A stretch of DNA of 64,000 nucleotides from Pseudoips prasinana (taxonomy: Eukaryota; Arthropoda; Insecta; Lepidoptera; Nolidae). Below are positions 51,887-63,800 of the stretch, in pieces (the stretch's first letter is position 1; each line of letters begins with the position of its first letter). Both the position numbers and the translations under genes were made by a program. The notes under the pieces were generated by a model that was not told the DNA's origin, ran no database searches, and was given only the letters and a program-made list of their open reading frames with translations. Location of the stretch: the NCBI GenBank assembly GCA_951640165.1, contig OX621238.1, positions 22,902,001 through 22,966,000 of the forward strand, written 5' to 3'.

Positions 51887-53970
51887 TCATCTTACATCTT
51901 GTCTAACAACAAGCGTTTATAACAAAACTAATTTATTTTAATTTTAAAATATATTGTATGAATTCACTAAATAAGCTGAATATGTCAGTAACTGTGTACT
52001 TATAAGCTTAGTACTGTAATGATATTATCTTTTATACAACCTGTATTGGAGTTGAGCCTAGAATTTCTTTTCATTTTAATCCATAGCTACATTTAAAATT
52101 AGAATGATTAGACTGAAAAGCTGCTGATGTTTGAGCTAGAGATATAATTGTATAAAATATAATGTGTTAAAACATAAGTTGAGTGCTTGTAATATCTTTG
52201 TTACAGCATAAATTAATTGTGCTATTATGTATAATCTTCCCTAGAAATGACGGTGCTCTCGTGGAAGGCGAGTGTTACAGTACAAACATCACTTATTTTT
52301 ATCTTATAAACTAATATTGTTATCATATGACTCTTTGGTTTTTCCTTCCAAGTAATCAGGTAATCGAACTCAAACAATGTCACATCATCTTCTCAACATG
52401 TGTACGCAAAGTGTGGCTGCCTACTGCACAAATCAAACATAATTATCTCAGCCGATAGAAAAATAAAAGTTTTCAATTTCTAACAAAGTAAAATAACTTG
52501 AAAAATGTACTCTATGCATACTAAAAAACACAATTCAGAATTTATTTCTCGACGACTATATGGTTAAAAAGAATAGTGAAATAAAACTGTCTAGTACGGA
52601 ACAGAGTAACACAAAACCCCACCGTCTTATTGAGTCAGAACAAATCGGTCGGCCGCACTTTATACGTTTATTGACTTCAAAATTGTGCCAAAATGCTTTG
52701 TCAAATATAACACATATTTTATTTTCCGTAGTATAACTCAAAATAATGAGATTCAGATCACGAGTGTAAGACGTAGGTTCGCTTGAAATGCGCAATGCTA
52801 TTATCCGAAGTTTGGTACATCTTCTTTGTAAGCCAATAAAGTTTTAAAAGAACTAGTTATCATTTCTTTCTATTTGTAAAACGATAACTTATTATCTTGT
52901 TCTCAGCGTAGCATCATCTACATACAGCGAGGCCATTTCGTAGTCAAAACGCCTTCTAAGCACTAACGCTTGGAATGATCTATCAAAACTTTAATTGCAC
53001 ACTGTGCAGTGAGGCACAGAGCGTATAATTCAAGTTTTGATATATGCAATTGCATGAATAAGGAGAAAACATTCTCGGGTACTACTTGAAATAACAAGAT
53101 ATATATTCACTCTCCTACTAAATTATAGTTGCTCAGCGAATTTTCAATTTAGAACAACGCCAATAGAAGTAGTTAATACTTGTAAAGCCACGGTTCAACA
53201 CATTATCAATGGTTTTGGAACTACCTAATTGTACTAAGAATGCCTTTGTTCAATATGACCGATTCCTACTGTTTGAAACTATTTCTCTCTGTAGGTACAG
53301 TCAGCTAAACTAATATATTTCCGACAATGCGATCGCGTTCTAGAAAATGGCGACATAGGATTTTTTTATTAAATTTTTCACGTTTTACCGTTCGTACAAT
53401 GCTGAAGAAATAAGACTGTGATTGGATTTTAAGAGCTGCTTACATATTGATTCTAACTGTATCAACTTTGATCATCAATCATCAATGAAGTAAAACATGT
53501 ACAAGATATTAATTTGGGACACACAAAGAACCATTGTCAGAACCTAGTTAGTAATAACGTTTGAAGTCAATGAAAGGTACGGGACTTTCTTAATTGTTTT
53601 GATAAAACATGATATATAATTTACGTTAATAATTCTAAAAAGACAGAATAGGACCGTTGCGTATTGGTATTTCCATAATTTTGCTAACTAAATTTGGTCA
53701 TGATTGTCCTATTTCGAACTTGTGTCTAAAGTATAAGTGAATCCGCCAAAGCCGTAATGGAAGAGAATGAGGTGGAGGCACGAAGACTCGGGCAAAAAAA
53801 AAAAAACCTATCGTAGTGTGGTATACAGGATAATTGTATAAACTGTGAGGAATTTGATGCTGATGTTTATCATTTTAAGAACTTTTTTTCATAACATACG
53901 GTAACTTTTTGGAAAATCCTGTTGCAACACTACTAAGACGTGGGAAAACTATTATCCTACACACCTCAGT
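51887..53970. other. No gene recognised
   Basis: Contains a short inverted pair at 52,981-53,042 (tatcaaaacttt...aagttttgata, one mismatch in 16). Nothing else is supportable. Confidence 0.4.
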
Positions 53971-54185
53971 AAGATTTTTTTAAAGATAACGGCAGCATTA
54001 GTGTGTCTAGTCCTTGTGTCGCGGGGTATTTTACAAACATATAATAGACGGACACAAATTACATCCAGACTGAGAACACCTATTTGTGGGTCACACAAAT
54101 AGTTGTACGGCGCGGGACTGGAACCCGAGACACGAAGCGGCGAGGCGATTGTCTTAGCCGCTGCGCCCCACGTGCAGTCATATGA
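53971..54185 (-). mobile_element. SINE-B copy
   Basis: On minus: 'gcgcagcggctaagacaatc', 'gcctcgccgcttcgtgtc', B-box-like 'gggttccagtcccg', body 'gtaatttgtgtccgtc', 'aaaataccccgcgacacaag', end 'ttaaaaaaatctt'. Confidence 0.75.
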
Positions 54186-54300
54186 TGATTCGCAATGACG
54201 TAACAAGGAAAAGCACACACGCTTATGTTTTATGCCTATACTAGTCAGCAAATAAGCTTATGGCTTACTATTTCGATTCCCTGTACTTAGCGATTTAATA

Positions 54301-54365
54301 CCCTGGCAAGTAAAACTATTGGCAACACGAGTGATGTTGTCAATAGGTAGTTGTTCTTGCCAGGG
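54301..54365. repeat. Inverted-repeat segment, 10-bp perfect ends
   Basis: 'ccctggcaag' (54,301-54,310) and 'cttgccaggg' (54,356-54,365) are inverted, with weaker pairing between (attgg/ccaat-like). Too small to classify. Confidence 0.4.
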
Positions 54366-54719
54366 AGTTCATTCTACAGCCTTATACGCGCGGAGAGAAA
54401 ATTTGTTGTAACTGTACCGTACAAAATCGAAAAGGTTTGTGTTTGCTCATCTTTGGACTTAATCTAAAGGCACAAACTGGTGGGAAAGTGCTCCAGACCA
54501 ACAGTATTTCAAGTGTGGTGGGTTTATGCTTGAAATTGTCTATGTCCCGGAACGGCGTACTGATTCGCCCTGTTAAGCATATCTAACGTCTTAAATGCCA
54601 GTATACCCTTGCTTTCAAAAAAGTTTTCCACAATTTGACCTTATCCAAATGTCATCAAGAACAACATTTAGTTACTAATTAGCTGTGCCCCGCGGTTTTA
54701 CCCGCATTAAACTTAATAA

Positions 54720-56070
54720 GTTAACTTAGTCTGCTCAGCGTCGTTGGTAAGTTGTATGCAAAAGTATTGGTTGAAAGAGTTGTGAAAGAAACCGATGCGA
54801 AAATATGGGATGCACAGGCGGGTTTTCGGAAAGGAATGGGATGCACGGATCAGGTCTTTTCTCTGCGAAGCATAGTAGAGAAGTTTTTAGGCAAAAACCA
54901 AAAGGTTTACTGTGCCTTCGTAGACTTAGAAAAGGCCTACGATAGAGTGTTGAGGAGTGAACTATGGTCGGTACTGGCCATTTATGGGTTGAACGAGAAC
55001 CTTGTTCAAGCACTGAAATCTCTTTATAGGGATTCCAGAGCTTTCGTCAGGATTAACGGGTCATACACCGAGTGGTTTAGCATCCAAAAGGGTGTTAGAC
55101 GGGGATGTGTAGCGTCACCGTGGTTGTTTAACCTATTCATGGATAGCTGTTTAAAAGATTTGAAAGAAAGTGAATGCGGTTTAAGGATGAATGAGTTACT
55201 CATCAAATGTCTGCTTTACGCTGATGATCAAGTTTTACTTGCATCATCGGCGGACGAGTTGCAGGTGATGGTAACAAGTATGCATGAATCTTTTGAAAGG
55301 AAAGGGATGAAAATGAATGTAGGTAAGACGAAAGTAATGGTATTTGAGAGGGATGAATACACGACAGCGTGTGATATTGTGATTGGAGGAGAGAAAGTCG
55401 AACAGGTGAATGAGTTTGTATATTTGGGAACTTTGTTTACGAGAGATGGGAAATATGAAAAAGATATTGTTAGAAGAGTAAATGCGGGGAACAGAGTGAA
55501 TGGGGCACTACACGCCTTTATGAGTAGCCGGCAAGTATCAAAGAAGGCTCGACTAGCCGTGCACGATGGAGTGTTAGTGCCAACTTTAATGTATGGAAGT
55601 GAAAGTTGGATATGGCAGAAAAAGAATGAAAGTAAAATAAATGCAGTGGAAATGAGAGCTCTGAGAAGTATGTGTGGTGTGACTTTGATAGACAGAATTC
55701 GAAATACTGATGTAAGAGAGCGTTGTGGTGTGAAAGAGGATCTAGTGACAAAGATTGAAAAAGGCATGCTGAGATGGTTTGGCCATTTAGAAAGGATGAA
55801 TGAAAGAAGATTGACAAAAGAAGTATACCTGGCCTGTGTGAATGGGACAACCGGAAGGGGAAGACCACGTCGAACATTCTCTGACCAAATTGGAGATGTT
55901 CTCAAGAAAGGGCAGGTCAGAAGTACCCTAAACCGGCGAGCATGTATGAAGAATATAATGACAGTAATCGAGGCAAAAGAAGTATGCAAAGATCGTGACA
56001 AATGGAAATCCGTTGTCTCTGCCTACCCCTCTGGGAAACAGGCGTGAGTCTATGTATGTATGTATGTATG
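54720..56070 (+). mobile_element. 5'-truncated RTE retrotransposon with 12-bp target duplication
   Basis: It is flanked by the direct repeat TAAACTTAATAA (54,708-54,719 and 56,071-56,082). It opens inside the reverse transcriptase gene and ends in a very short 3' UTR with a (TATG)n tail, 'gtctatgtatgtatgtatgt'. RTE elements typically have such tails. The insertion is 1,351 bp and the coding part is undamaged, so it looks young. Confidence 0.92.
54734..56047 (+). CDS. RTE reverse transcriptase, truncated at the N-terminus
   Basis: The open frame enters at [13 protein letters not shown] and continues to a stop at 56,045-56,047. It has [34 protein letters not shown] (catalytic Asp), [33 protein letters not shown] (YADD), [20 protein letters not shown] (thumb), [29 protein letters not shown] and [17 protein letters not shown], ending PSGKQA. 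The endonuclease and the N-terminal part of the reverse transcriptase are lost by 5' truncation. There is no ATG at the start; the first possible start is TTG at 54,752. It is not expected to work alone. Confidence 0.9.
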   Translation, partial: LSVVGKLYAKVLVERVVKETDAKIWDAQAGFRKGMGCTDQVFSLRSIVEKFLGKNQKVYCAFVDLEKAYDRVLRSELWSVLAIYGLNENLVQALKSLYRDSRAFVRINGSYTEWFSIQKGVRRGCVASPWLFNLFMDSCLKDLKESECGLRMNELLIKCLLYADDQVLLASSADELQVMVTSMHESFERKGMKMNVGKTKVMVFERDEYTTACDIVIGGEKVEQVNEFVYLGTLFTRDGKYEKDIVRRVNAGNRVNGALHAFMSSRQVSKKARLAVHDGVLVPTLMYGSESWIWQKKNESKINAVEMRALRSMCGVTLIDRIRNTDVRERCGVKEDLVTKIEKGMLRWFGHLERMNERRLTKEVYLACVNGTTGRGRPRRTFSDQIGDVLKKGQVRSTLNRRACMKNIMTVIEAKEVCKDRDKWKSVVSAYPSGKQA

Positions 56071-56215
56071 TAAACTTAATAAATTATAGCATAATGTGTT
56101 AATCTAGGGTGTCAGCTAACTCCATATCAAATTTTATTAAATTTGCTTTAGCCGTTTAGACATGAAGAAGTAACAAACATACACACTCACAAACTTTCGC
56201 CTTTATAATATTAGT

Positions 56216-58567
56216 GTGCAAAACGCAAGATAAATATTGTAAAAAAAGAAAATAAAAAACGTTTTTTTCTCACATAGACTTTAAAAAGCGCTGGTAAATA
56301 GTCAGAACATGAATTATAGTGTTACAAAATATATATGTATGTAGTAGTACTTACAGCATCACTCGCTAGTTCATATGCTAAGTTACCGTTGTTTGACTTA
56401 GTAGTACATATATATTAAGAAAATAATGTATATTGGACCATCACTTATACAGCAAGTGAGATGGCAGCCAGGATTGTACCAACTTTTTGTATGATTGATT
56501 GAATTGCTTTAACAGATGTACCCATAAATCTTCTATATCCTTCTTTTGAATACTCTTAAAATAAAAGGTTATATATTGAAGATATTATAAACACATTTGT
56601 TACAAATTTAAAAATAAATTTTGGCACATTTTGTTTAAAACTTTGATTTAAAATGACAGGCACTTTATTTAGCGTTTAGTTTGCTAATATACATAACTAT
56701 GCTTGTAGAAAAAAAACACAGCGATAAAGTTGTTTATGGAAAGCTTGTCTGAAGACTACGTAATACTGGCACAGTAATTATTGCAGAAATGTACTGGAAT
56801 GGAAGAGTTGTACAGAATATAAAGACACACAAATAATTATGAATAAGCTTGTTTGCACTCAACTTAAGACTTCTCAATTGCTGTAGTCTACTCCTTCATC
56901 ACGTCTCCACACTGCACAGTGACCATCTTTAAATAATGGCAATTGCTAGTAAAATAACTTCATCGTACACTACTTTGCACGAAAGAAGCCTCCCCGAGTG
57001 ACCTACCTGTGTAATTTGTACTTCCGGCGCACCTTGGGCAGTCAGTAAAATCCTAACCTTACTGGGAAATTCTAGTACCTAGATGGCAAACCCAACTTCA
57101 TGTAAAACAAATCAAGCTATTAGTGTTGTATCAATAAAAATCGAGGGGTTCTCAAATTAAATCGGATATCCTCCCTCTCCGATTTCTGCCGCAAAACACG
57201 CTGTGACATTCTTTGCGTACATGAGATCATGAGATAAAAACCATAGACGGCCTCATATTCCTGGAAGTACTTTTAAAAATAATGATAATGATACGTATAA
57301 GATAATCTTTATGTAAAAAATGCCCGCACTTGTTTCAATTCTATCCTATAGTCGTATATAATATATAAGTTTCATAGATCGGTCTTAAAAGAGAAACACA
57401 TGCACTGTTCGTTTTTTAATATGGAAACCCAGGAGCCATATCGTAGATTCTGACCGGAAACATTATATGTGAGGAGTATCAAGGCATGTACGGGAATTGA
57501 AGGGTATTACTAGGAGCTGTCAATGACATATACGAGTATGAGAAAGTTTAGATTTTTTTCTATACTAACTGTTACAAAAAACAATAATTTCGGTTATTAT
57601 GATATTTTTATAGAAAATTCATACAAATCTAAGTTATCCTATTTTTATAGACTCACCCCCTAAAAACCAATAATCTATGTATTATATTGAAATTATTAAC
57701 CCCGTTTCATTTAAAAAGTATTGGATTAATTTGTTCAAAGCACCTTGTATATGAAAGCTTGTTACAATGTTAATCTTCATAAATCTTATCGGTAATTAAA
57801 GGAAGAAACAGTCCTTCCTACCTCCGTATGATATTAATAGAGATACTAATTTAACAGCGAATACCCAAGTTGAACACGTGAATAGATGTATTACCTACAT
57901 GCGGATAATGAAAGCGCTTTGATTTAACAATTTAATTTAAATACATACTCGTGTCTGTAATATATTTCGTTTCGGTGAATACCGTATTAAATTCTTAATT
58001 AATTGATGAAACCTAATAATACTGGATATGAGCTCATAATAATATATTCCTTTAGGATTTAACAGAATTAATGTTTTGGTTTTAGTTTTGAATAACTAAT
58101 TAATAAACCGCTTGTTGATAAGTGGTGGAAAGACTAACTATGAGTTAAGGCTGAGGCACATGTTAGGTAATTGCTAGAAGGTCTATTGTCAATGGCATTT
58201 CAAAGTGCTACTTATAAAAATTTAACTCAGTTTTGCCAAAGTGCTCAACTATTATTCGATAAAAACATTGTAAAATAATTTTCATCTATTCTTGAATACA
58301 GTCTAACCCATAGCGGCTAGATACCAGAATTAATCAAGCCGCTTGAAGCCGATTTCCAACCAGTAGGCAAGGTGGTTACTAGTTAGAAATGGGAATAGAT
58401 TTCAATTGAAATAAGCGGAACCTTTATGCCATGTTTTCCTTCTTTGTATTTTTTGTGTGTATATAAAACATTAACTAACTCCGCAGGGGGTGCTAAGAAT
58501 CCCCGGTGGTTACGGTGTGTATACTCGACACTGCAGACCGATGCGAAGATAATCGATCGATCGAAAC
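56216..58567. other. No feature recognised
   Basis: Over 2 kb of AT-rich sequence with no frame, repeat or RNA that I can support. Confidence 0.4.
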
Positions 58568-58992
58568 ATGGGGGACTTTAACGCGAAGCTAGACAACAAA
58601 TTGGTGATGAGCTGAAAGTGGGGCAATATGGAGTTAAAGATTGGAATCACTGCCAAATGTAGGCTGACTTCATGGAACAAGCCGAAGTACCGTAAATGGA
58701 CCTAGGTGAGCCCTAATGGGAAGACCAAAAAAAAATACAGACTTCATCTTTTCGATGAGAAGACAGATGTCCAATGATGTCTCTATTTCACACGAGTGGC
58801 GACCACGGACTGAGAGACGCAGCGTTCGCAGGCCCGGCACAAGGTAAATCGACGATCGTACAAGGTTCAGGGTCCTCCATGGCAGTGCGCCTTACTTCAC
58901 AGTTGTAGAGTGTGTGCTGTTGGGAGATATTTGGGAGGGGGGGGGGATATTTTTGCCAGCAAAGGATATCTTTCGTCTGATATAATGATGAT
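58568..58992 (+). pseudogene. Internally deleted, decayed RTE copy (endonuclease piece joined to 3' end)
   Basis: From 58,568 an interrupted frame reads MGDFNAKLDNKLVM, then a stop, then KWT-stop-VSPNGKTKN, the GDFNAK...WTWVSPNGKTKN region of RTE endonucleases. After about 58,789 the sequence jumps to the family's C-terminal/3' end ('gcgaccacggactgagagac', 'gcagcgttcgcaggcc') and ends 'tatctttcgtctgatataat' with a short (ATG)n tail. The reverse transcriptase is missing. A ten-G run lies near 58,937. Clearly an old pseudogene. Confidence 0.65.
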
Positions 58993-60450
58993 GAAATCAT
59001 TAACTAAAATAGTTGCAAAAAGTGTCAGTTTCAATTGGACTTCTAATAATTACCTGCAACCATTGTCACAGATGTTCTTATAAGAGCCGGGACTGATGAC
59101 TTAGGACGCCTTCCGAGGCATGGAGTTAACCAACAGTCGCTGACCTAAATTTTTCCTTTGTCACAAAGACTGTTTGGTGCGGCAATAAAACCCCCAAGCT
59201 CCAGGGTGCAATTGACCGACCGGACGAGTAATTTCATTAAAACTTAAAGAAATATTTTAAAGTTTTATTTGTACATTTATAATTTACAGTAGTATTTTAC
59301 AATTAAACTAGAAAACTTTTTAGAACTAAAACGAAGGTTTTAGAACTTAAATGTTTTTACTTCGGTCGTTTTTAGCGGTCTTAAAAACTATAAATAATGC
59401 GAATTGCATTCTTGGATAGGCACAGAATAACTTTCTTGTCAACGTTAGTCCACCTGTACAATGTGTATACAGAAAACTTGTTCACTCCGATAATCACGGC
59501 CACTTTCTGCAATTGCGCTTCTCGTCGCCGACAAGGAATAATTCATCCTTAGAACATATTAGTCACTGTACGGATTTAGAATCAATCAATCAAGCAAGCG
59601 GAACTAAGTAACTAAGTTACATATAACGAAGAGAGGGCATGCTTTAAAGATTATACATGTCTAAGTAAACAGCCTGAATAGTGCTGAGTGAAAAAAAGCT
59701 TTCTAGTTGTAAATGTCATTTTATGTCACGACATTTGTTCTTATATATTCCTTTCTTGATTCCTTGTGTTTACTTAGAGAGAAAACAGATTTTATTCCTT
59801 TGTAAAGGCTTGTAGATATTGTGATTTGTTGTATTGATGTAGCGTAAATATAATATTATACTATTACTTCGAAATAATAGATTGTTGATTTCCATTCTTT
59901 TTACTATTTTTTTATACATTTTGTTGCGGATTTGCAATACATACTCTTATGTACAATTTTGGATGAGATATTTGTATCAGTACCTACATATTGTAGGCGT
60001 TTCCTTACTTTAACGCTCACTACAATAATTCTATTATACTTTATTATTCTTTTACCATCCTTTTATTACGCCTTCATACTACCCAATCTTTACTACTGCT
60101 ACAGCTGGCAATTAGACCGCCTTTTATACATAATTATAATGATCTCAGTAATTGGAAATCATAATATTAATTTTCGGGTTTTGGACTAGTATCCTCCACC
60201 AGTCCGGTATTGGAACTCTGTCGATAAGCTACGAACGATTCACACTGGCAGAACAAATTTAGGAATCCCAACACCCATCCGGAAAATGTAGATATTACTT
60301 ACATATTTGCTTTCTAGAAACATGGCACAACGATATGCAAGAACTTATTATATAATAGTAGTTTTAAAACCAACATTTCATAATTATAATAACAGTTTAA
60401 GTGTAATTAAATTGCTATTTCTGGCGTAGGTAAAATTATTTTTATGTAAT
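58993..60450. other. No feature recognised
   Basis: The 85-codon hydrophobic frame at 59,932 is AT-driven and has no start context or homology that I recognise. Confidence 0.4.
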
Positions 60451-61008
60451 TATAATAATAATATCATGGGACATTATTCACACACGGCCATCTGATCCCA
60501 AAATAAGCAGAGCTTATACTACGGAAACCAGATAATTGATGTACTACATATAGTACTTTTGTATATAAATACTTATATAGATAATAGCTGTGCCCCGCGG
60601 TTTCACCCGCGTTATATTTTATAAATTATCACAGCTCCTCCCCCGTAGGTGATAGCGTGATAATATGTAGCCTATATGTTGACCCGACCTCTAAGTAATA
60701 TTCATGCAAAATTTGAAGTAAATCCATACAGTACTTTTTGAGTTTAGCCCGGACATACATACAGACAAACAGATAAACAGACAAAAATTCTAAAAACTAC
60801 ATTTTTGGCTTCTATATTCATTGTAGATCACGCCCCAAGTATCCTTTTAAAAAAATATTCAATGTACAGTTTTGGCTTTCCTACGATTTTATTATATGTA
60901 AAGATTACACCCAGACTCAGGACAAATATCTGTCCTGGGTGGGAATCAAACCCACGACCTGCGACGTGAAAGATAAGTATCTACCAACTACGCCAACTGG
61001 CCCGTGAC
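60451..61008 (-). mobile_element. SINE-A copy split by a CTAGC-type repeat
   Basis: The 3' half (60,451-60,585: 'cacacggccatctgatccca', 'acttatatagataat') and the 5' half (60,902-61,008: 'gattacacccagactcagga', 'gggaatcaaacccacgacct', 'tacgccaactggcccgtgac') are interrupted by 316 bp of another repeat. Confidence 0.85.
60586..60901 (+). repeat. CTAGC-type repeat inserted in SINE-A
   Basis: 'agctgtgccccgcggtttca', 'cccgcgttatattttataaa', 'catgcaaaatttgaagtaaa', 'tccatacagtactttttgag', 'ggcttctatattcattgtag'. It is colinear and inverted relative to 63,535-63,800. The junction duplication is not clean. Confidence 0.8.
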
Positions 61009-61260
61009 CTACAATCAATTACATCTTCTTTGTGGCTTTCTTCTCCGGGTCGTCCACCTAGGTAGCTAGAGAAAGCCACAGGTTAGCTAGGGTAGGTTCC
61101 TCAGCGGCGAGGATCGCTTTGGCCCCTTAACGCGTCATCGGTGATCCCGTGCAACTGATCACACCCTCTCTTAGAATTCTGTCCTTTTGCTTCAGCAGCC
61201 CCCTGAGCTGTGTCCCGAACCCCAAAAGGTTGGCCTCAGGTATTAGTCGTTTAATTTAAG
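61009..61260 (-). other. Coding-like remnant of unknown origin
   Basis: GC content is higher than in the flanks. On minus an interrupted frame reads GAKAILAAEEPTLANLWLSL then VDDPEKKATKKM. It looks like decayed coding sequence, possibly of a retroelement. No family is recognised. Confidence 0.25.
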
Positions 61261-61364
61261 CTACTCGTTAAGAGCCTCCTGCACTAGCCAAATGCTCATT
61301 GCCTTCAATTCTTTAATTTTAATATAGTACAACTAAATTTCAAAATAATAAATTAGTAACTTGT

Positions 61365-61556
61365 TATTTATTTTAGGATTTAAGAAAATATATCTGGTAA
61401 AACACGGACGGACGGACTTATTAGTTTTCTGTAACTTTAACTTAACTTAAACATAGTCGAATACAGTATATTCGACTATGTTTATGTACTACATTGTGAG
61501 CTTGGCAAGTACGTGTATGTTAATACCCAAGTGCTCAATAAATTTTATTATTTCAT
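61365..61556 (+). mobile_element. 5'-truncated LINE 3' end, second copy
   Basis: 'cacggacggacggacttatt', 'tacattgtgagcttggcaag', 'taatacccaagtgctcaata', 'aattttattatttcattt' parallels 28,905-29,095. It differs by a hairpin insertion (61,449-61,483). Confidence 0.65.
61449..61483. repeat. Perfect hairpin inside a LINE 3' UTR, 15-bp arms, 5-nt loop
   Basis: aaacatagtcgaata (61,449-61,463) and its exact reverse complement (61,469-61,483) surround 'cagta'. The sister copy at 28.97 kb reads straight through without it. Confidence 0.85.
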
Positions 61557-63534
61557 TTAATCATCTCTAAGGTAATATAACAGTAAAATAGAAGTGTTGT
61601 TGCAGAGAACGCAACAGTGGAAATCTCTTCATGGATGATTTTTACTATTACTAATCGTAATAACGATTCTCTATACCTAAATAGCACCCAAGGAGCTACC
61701 GAGATAGTACCGATAGATGAAAGAGGCCACTATCCAACATCTGTGAAGGGTTAAAGTCTCGCTCCGTGCTACGAAGGTGTCACTATGCTCCATTATTGCG
61801 AACACCTCGTAAATATATTTAGAGAACGGTGTTCTCACAATATTTTTCATATTTTTCTTTCTCTAATATACACCTCTAGTTGATCAAAGTGATATTTGAG
61901 AGAAAGTTAACAAGTTTCTCCAGCCATGCAGTAACACTGTGTTTTTGATAGACACTGGATATATGAATGAGTACCAAATTAAGCCAGCGTTGATTAAACG
62001 TGGATTTATTGGAGTTCATTGCCTTTGAATATTGTCCTCACTGCAAGTGAAATATTTTAGAAAAGACTTTATGTTCAAAATTTCACTGATATATTATGCC
62101 TCTAACAAAATAATTAATAAATTCAGCCATCTGGATACAGTTGGATGCGGTACGTGTATGTCCATACATATGTGAATGGTTTGAATGTTTGGATAAGATG
62201 AAGGTGGATATTTGAAATAGCTTTAACCCCATTTATTCAGTGGAACATATAAAATATATTATTGCACTTGATTTTATTTTTCATGGCAGACATTTTGAAA
62301 CGATTAACAGAATTTATTGAACGATTCGATATAATTAAATCATGGGGAAGTAGCAACTGTACATTATTTTATAAATCACCATTGATAGCATGGTCCAAGT
62401 TGTACATGTCCCGAATATATTATTTCCGAATGTAATAGTTAGAATTTTTGTAATTGAAAATGAAAAATGGAAAGCAAGCATGTTTGTTCATAAAATCTAT
62501 CGATCGCAACCGTATTATCGCGCTGCAAACATTTCATGTTTCTATGTGAAATGTGATTTATTCACCGATTCTGATCTGACCAAACAATTTCAAAGATTGT
62601 CACTAATGCTGAACATGTGAACACTAATATCATTACTATTTTAATTTAGCGGTAGGTACATACGTATAAACCAACATTGGCGCCAGTTCAATTAGTTTTT
62701 GAAAAATAACTCGCCCGTCGTATCCCACATGTGAGATTTTTCAACAAGTTTCTCAATTTAGGCGAAGGCTTAGCAGTTTTACGACACTCGAGGGACTCTC
62801 GATCGTTTTGCCTACAAAGTATTATTTTATATGAATTTGCCTTCGCCAATAGGTATATTACATTAAGGCGAGGCATTTTTCTCATTTCTCGTCGTTGAGC
62901 AACCATTTTTATTTCAGTGGACATTCGAGGCTGTCGCTATAACAATTGTTGCAAATTGGATTTGGGAAGAAAAGTTTGTTATAAACTTTCATGAACTTGG
63001 AATCTTATTGTCAATTCGATTTTTGATATTACGTGGCGTTGTGTCGAGCGGTTATATATTGTGGGCAAAGAAATGAGGTGGATAGGCGAGGATATCTGGA
63101 TATTCTGGATATCTGCTCTGGAGCATCGTAATTCGTGTTGCTTTAGTGCCAATCGCGATCACGGAATATTTACATTCTAAGCGAAGCAAGATCTGTATCT
63201 TAATGTAGTAGATAGTAGAGCGTGTTGTATACACTTAGCTTGATAAGCCACGTAAGTAATTTACATGCGAATAATACCAATCACTAAATATCTAATTGCT
63301 GATAAAATGGGCGGTTCATTTTGCCTTGTGAGACGTATTGTAGTTTTATAATCTCAGTGGGCGATTGCCTAGACAGCCCGCACCTCTCAGCTCAGCTCTC
63401 ACAAATGCACAAAGGTCTAAATTAAGCATTAAAAAGAAACACTTCAACTTTTCCCTGATTGTGCCAGTCTATGTCATCAATTATGATCTATACATAAGTA
63501 TAATAAAATCGTAGGACAGTAAAAACTGTACATT
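61557..63534. other. No feature recognised
   Basis: Frames of up to 78 codons without domains; nothing that I can support. Confidence 0.4.
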
Positions 63535-63800
63535 GAATATTTTTTTAAAGGATACTTGGGGCGTGATCTACAATCGATATCGAAGCCAAAAATATAGTTT
63601 TTAGAATTTTTGTCTATTTGTCTGTTTGTCCGGGCTAAACTCAAAAAGTACTGCATGGATTTACTTGAAATTTTGCATGAATATTACTAAAAGGTCGGGT
63701 CAACATATAGGCTACAAATTATCGCGCTTTCCCCTTCGGGGGAGGAGCTGTGATAATTTATAAAGTTTAACGCGGGTGAAACCGCAGGGCACAGCTAGTA
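63535..63800 (-). repeat. CTAGC-type repeat copy (inverted relative to 60,586)
   Basis: On plus: 'aaaggatacttggggcgtga', 'tctgtttgtccgggctaaac', 'cgcgctttccccttcggggg', 'aacgcgggtgaaaccgcagg', 'gcacagctagta'. The reverse complement is colinear with 60,586-60,860. Confidence 0.8.

Larger units (their letters stand above)
54674..56215 (+). repeat. CTAGC-type repeat split by an RTE insertion
   Basis: The head 'taattagctgtgccccgcgg', 'ttttacccgcattaaactta' ends at 54,719. The family resumes at 56,071 with 'aaattatagcataatgtgtt', 'ttgctttagccgtttagaca', 'cacactcacaaactttcgcc', and ends 'tataatattagtgtg'. The uninterrupted copy at 49,309 confirms the order. Confidence 0.85.

Noticed and set aside
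55228..56001. 257-codon open frame on minus
   Set aside because: Antisense shadow of the RTE reverse transcriptase.
59932..60189. 85-codon hydrophobic frame resembling membrane segments
   Set aside because: The hydrophobicity follows from T-rich sequence; there is no start context or conservation evidence.
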